A DNA stretch of 64,000 nt. Origin: Capitulum mitella. Its lineage: Eukaryota; Arthropoda; Thecostraca; Pollicipedomorpha; Pollicipedidae. Under the pieces are notes generated by a model. The model saw only the letters and a list, made by a program, of their open reading frames with translations, was not told the DNA's origin and did no database searches. Shown here piece after piece: positions 28,101-31,900 of this stretch. Within the stretch, counting starts at the first letter, position 1, and each line of letters starts with the position of its first letter. The translations under genes and the position numbers were made by a program. The stretch spans positions 35,095,101 through 35,159,100 of the forward strand of contig CP099840.1 of assembly GCA_030062745.1 (NCBI GenBank), in the 5' to 3' direction.

Positions 28101-28863
28101 TGAGCAGGTTTCAGGCTCATACGGTCACTAATCACTGCACCGGGTCATCAAACACCATAGCGCTGTTGGGGAGGAACTGGACGTTTACTGAGCTCAGGGC
28201 ATCGCACCACATGGACGATCTTTACACGACATGCATAGCCGCACAAACCAGACCTCTTCTCATCAGCGATCGTTGACTGGGAAAAGCGTCATAAAAAGAC
28301 ATAAAAAGATAGAGGCCCCGCAACGACCGACGCCTCCCCGCCCACGGCGCGCCGGCTCCACCTCTCACCGACGTAGAACTCCCCCGCCTCGCGGTCGCCG
28401 AACCCGTCCTCCATGTCCTCGGGCGTCACGTCCGGCGCGGGCCCGGGCGCGAAGGATTTCTGCGGCGTGACTGGCGCGCCGGCGGCGTCCTCGCCGCGGC
28501 GGAACACCTCGGTCCAGCGGCCCGAGTCCATGTGGCAGAACACCTGCCGCACGCCGGCGCTCGTCACCGACCGACGGGAGCGCCCGCCGGCGAGCAGGCG
28601 TCCAGCCGGACCGGCGTTGGCGGTGTCAACGCCGGTGGCGCAGCAGGCCTCTGCACAGCGGACCTCTGGCCATACGGTGATCCACGCCACCGCGCGTCAC
28701 GACGTAGTTAAAGGGCTGCGCGATAAATGACTCAGCCAGTGCCTTTTTCAGAAGATAGTGTCAGGATGCACAGCGAATGTCGTTCCCTGGAAACTCAACG
28801 TTTTTCACGAAGAAATGGCAGTGGCCGTGATTGTGCGCATCGTTTCTTATCTCTGTCTTTGTA

Positions 28864-28923
<60 letters not shown>

Positions 28924-31900
28924 GTATATTTGGCCGACCGACTTACATTAATCAGACTGTCGGCATGCTGCATGACGTAGACACCTGAGACGTTGAACCC
29001 TTCGTCGAGCTCGTCACATAGCACGACGCCTCGGCAGGCGTCTCGAGGGTAAAAGAAGTCAGCCTCGGCTGCCGCCGCCAGCAGCGCCGCTGAAACGTGG
29101 TCCTGATAAAACGGCATGCCGCAGGAACAAGACACCACTGAAACAGGCCGTCCCTGAGACCGTCCGGCGTCGAAAAGAACCGGAAATGATCGTCTGCTTT
29201 CTGTGGTGAACTGGGCTCAACGCTGTGCTCAGAGTATGCATTAGTGCGCCAGTGTTTTCATGACTTCTGAAGTGCAACTTCGGCGAGGGTGAACTCGGTG
29301 AAACGTTGCTTTGACGTCCTGTGTTTAATGTTTCCCCGTTTAAATAATCCTAATTTTGGGGTAGATGAACATGCTGGTACGTCGAAGATAGTGCTCACAG
29401 CAGAGTGCTGACCTAAGACTTGCAAAAATAACTTACCGTGAAACGCACTTGGGTATCAAGGAACTCTTGGCTCAGATTTATTCATTTTTGCAGTTATGTT
29501 ACCAAACAGATTAGGGATCAAACACAAATCGCAAAACTGAGTCGTGCTTAACCCTATTCCCGGAGGGCTACACGGTATGGCCGATTCCCGGCAGGGGGGG
29601 GGGCGGATTCGGCCCCCCCCTGAGATCTCGAGAACTACTTGTCCGATTTCATCGCAACAAACGGCAATCGATTTGCCGTGACGTGAACTACATTTTTATA
29701 GAAAGAAATTTTCAAAATTTTGAAATGTGTGGATACAGGGGGGCAAAAATGTCAAAATGGGGGGCACTTTTGGACTTCTTATAACTCCGTTGTTTATGGA
29801 CCGATTTCAATGAAACTGGCATGAATCGAGAGATTATGGATAGGGCTTTTACCATGGGTATGCAAATCTGAAATTTTGAGAAAATTCATGGGCGTTTACA
29901 GGGTTTCAAAAATAGGAGGATTAGTTTTCTAATAACTGAATGAACAAAAGAGGCCAAAACACTTTTTTAGCTTCTGCTAGCCATGTTATGCTAAAGAAGT
30001 ATAAATCGCATTACAATGTTTGTGTAATGTTAGCATAGGCGGTGCCAGGGACATGAAAAAAGGGGGAACTGTCATGGTCACGCGTTCTTCAGATCAACTT
30101 GTGACCTTTGACCTTAAATGACCTCTAGTGACCTTGTGGTCGCTTGGAATGATGTCGTGTTCATTCAGTATTATTTGTAAACGTTTTTAATCGTTTGAAT
30201 TCACTCTATTCCAAAAAAATCATTTTTTGGCTTTTGCGATATAGGGTACGCGCACTGACATTTTAGGTCATAGCTCCGTGACCCGACCTGATATCAAGCT
30301 GAAATTTGGTACACAAGTAGAGGGCACCCTTCTACGTCATATATATTCCGCGTTTGGTATTTAAAAAAACGGCGCCGAAATTATTGCAAAAAAACAAATT
30401 TTGAATTTTGACCTTGACCTGACTTTGTAAAGTGACCTCAGATAAAGAAAATTGCATACGCGCATTGCCCAACTATTTAGCTATACACCCATATAAAGTT
30501 TTAAGTTCTATCTTAAAAACTCTGTTTTTGGCAGGCATTTTCATTTTACCCTCAACATGGCCAAAAATGGCCTGAGGTGCCTCCCAAAAACGTTACCTGG
30601 CTCCGCCCCTGAGCAAAACAGAACTTTGAAATTTTGTCACAGCACGTAGAAAGAATAGCTAGGAAAAGTCACCAAGTTTCGTGAAGCTGCGTTAAAAAGC
30701 CTGGAATTGGCAAGCAAAAAACCCGAGGGTGGGCGGATTCCGTCCCCCCCTGCCGGGAATAGGGTTAAGCCAGGGTAGAAAAACTGCGTAGAAGCCAAAG
30801 CTGCGAAGTTTTGAAAAATTGGAAACGGGCGTAGCAATAAACCAAAATAACGGAACATAGAGACGCAGAACTGCGTAGCCATGTGAGAGAAATGGTTCCC
30901 AAGTAGAACCGTTTATCAGCCCATACGAAATAATTCAATTTCTTCAGCGGGACGAAAACACCATCATGGTTTGTCAGTTCTTCGCAGGAGCGTAGGAACA
31001 TCCAGAAGAAGTGCATGGGGGAGGACAGGGAAGTTTTCTCCCATAGGGCTAATGTTATGTTTTATCAAAAGTGTGGGGGCCTGAACCCTCCCCCTAATCC
31101 CGTCCCTCTTCCTATGTCAATGACTCCTCGTACTCTTGTATTGCGTGATGACTGGGCAGTGGGCATCACGGACGTATTTCAATGCTAAGAAAATGTCGCA
31201 AAGCCGACTCAGTCAGGTACGGTGTTTTGAAGTCACGCAGAAGGCCCCGTCGTAAGGCGGTCCTTGGGCTATACATCTTTTTCAGAAAACGTTTAATACT
31301 TTTGTTAAGAGACATTGACTGGGGCCTGTGGCCAATTTCCAGCCCCAGGAGTGGCATTTTTGCTCCCTGTCTATCTCACGAGTCAATGGCCGACTTTGGT
31401 GATTCAGTTGAGAGATGATATCCCTGCATCGTGAGGCCTAAGGTATTTCCAGTTTATTTACATCACGGACGCCGACTACATCACAAGCCAGGACAAAGCA
31501 TAAAATTTGACGGCTCTTTGCCAGCTGTTTCAGAAACAAATTACCAGGACAAGGATAGTAGACACCAGCCTTATGTGGCATATAATGAATGAACCTTGTT
31601 ACAGTAAATCACGTTTTAACAAAAAGTGGCCAGAGGTACAGTTAAGTCATGAGTCAGCATTAGGCTATAACCTCACCTTTAACTTTTTATATGTTGATAT
31701 GGAAGAATTTTACCAAGAAGCGAAAAATGGCACACAAATGCCGTTTTTGTGCTCTGTAACCCATAAATTCAAGTGTTCTTTACCTGCAATATTTTGGTTG
31801 GTACATGTATACTTGTCCCAGAAAAGGCTAAAAGGACGCAGTTAAAAGTTAGCAAATAGCTATCGTTGACCTAATATGGGGTCACTTACGACTTGAGCGG

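Noticed and set aside
28727-29138. ORFs with Ile-Tyr repeats
   Set aside because: Translation of the (TA)n microsatellite joined to real exon 2 sequence; only the exon part is coding.
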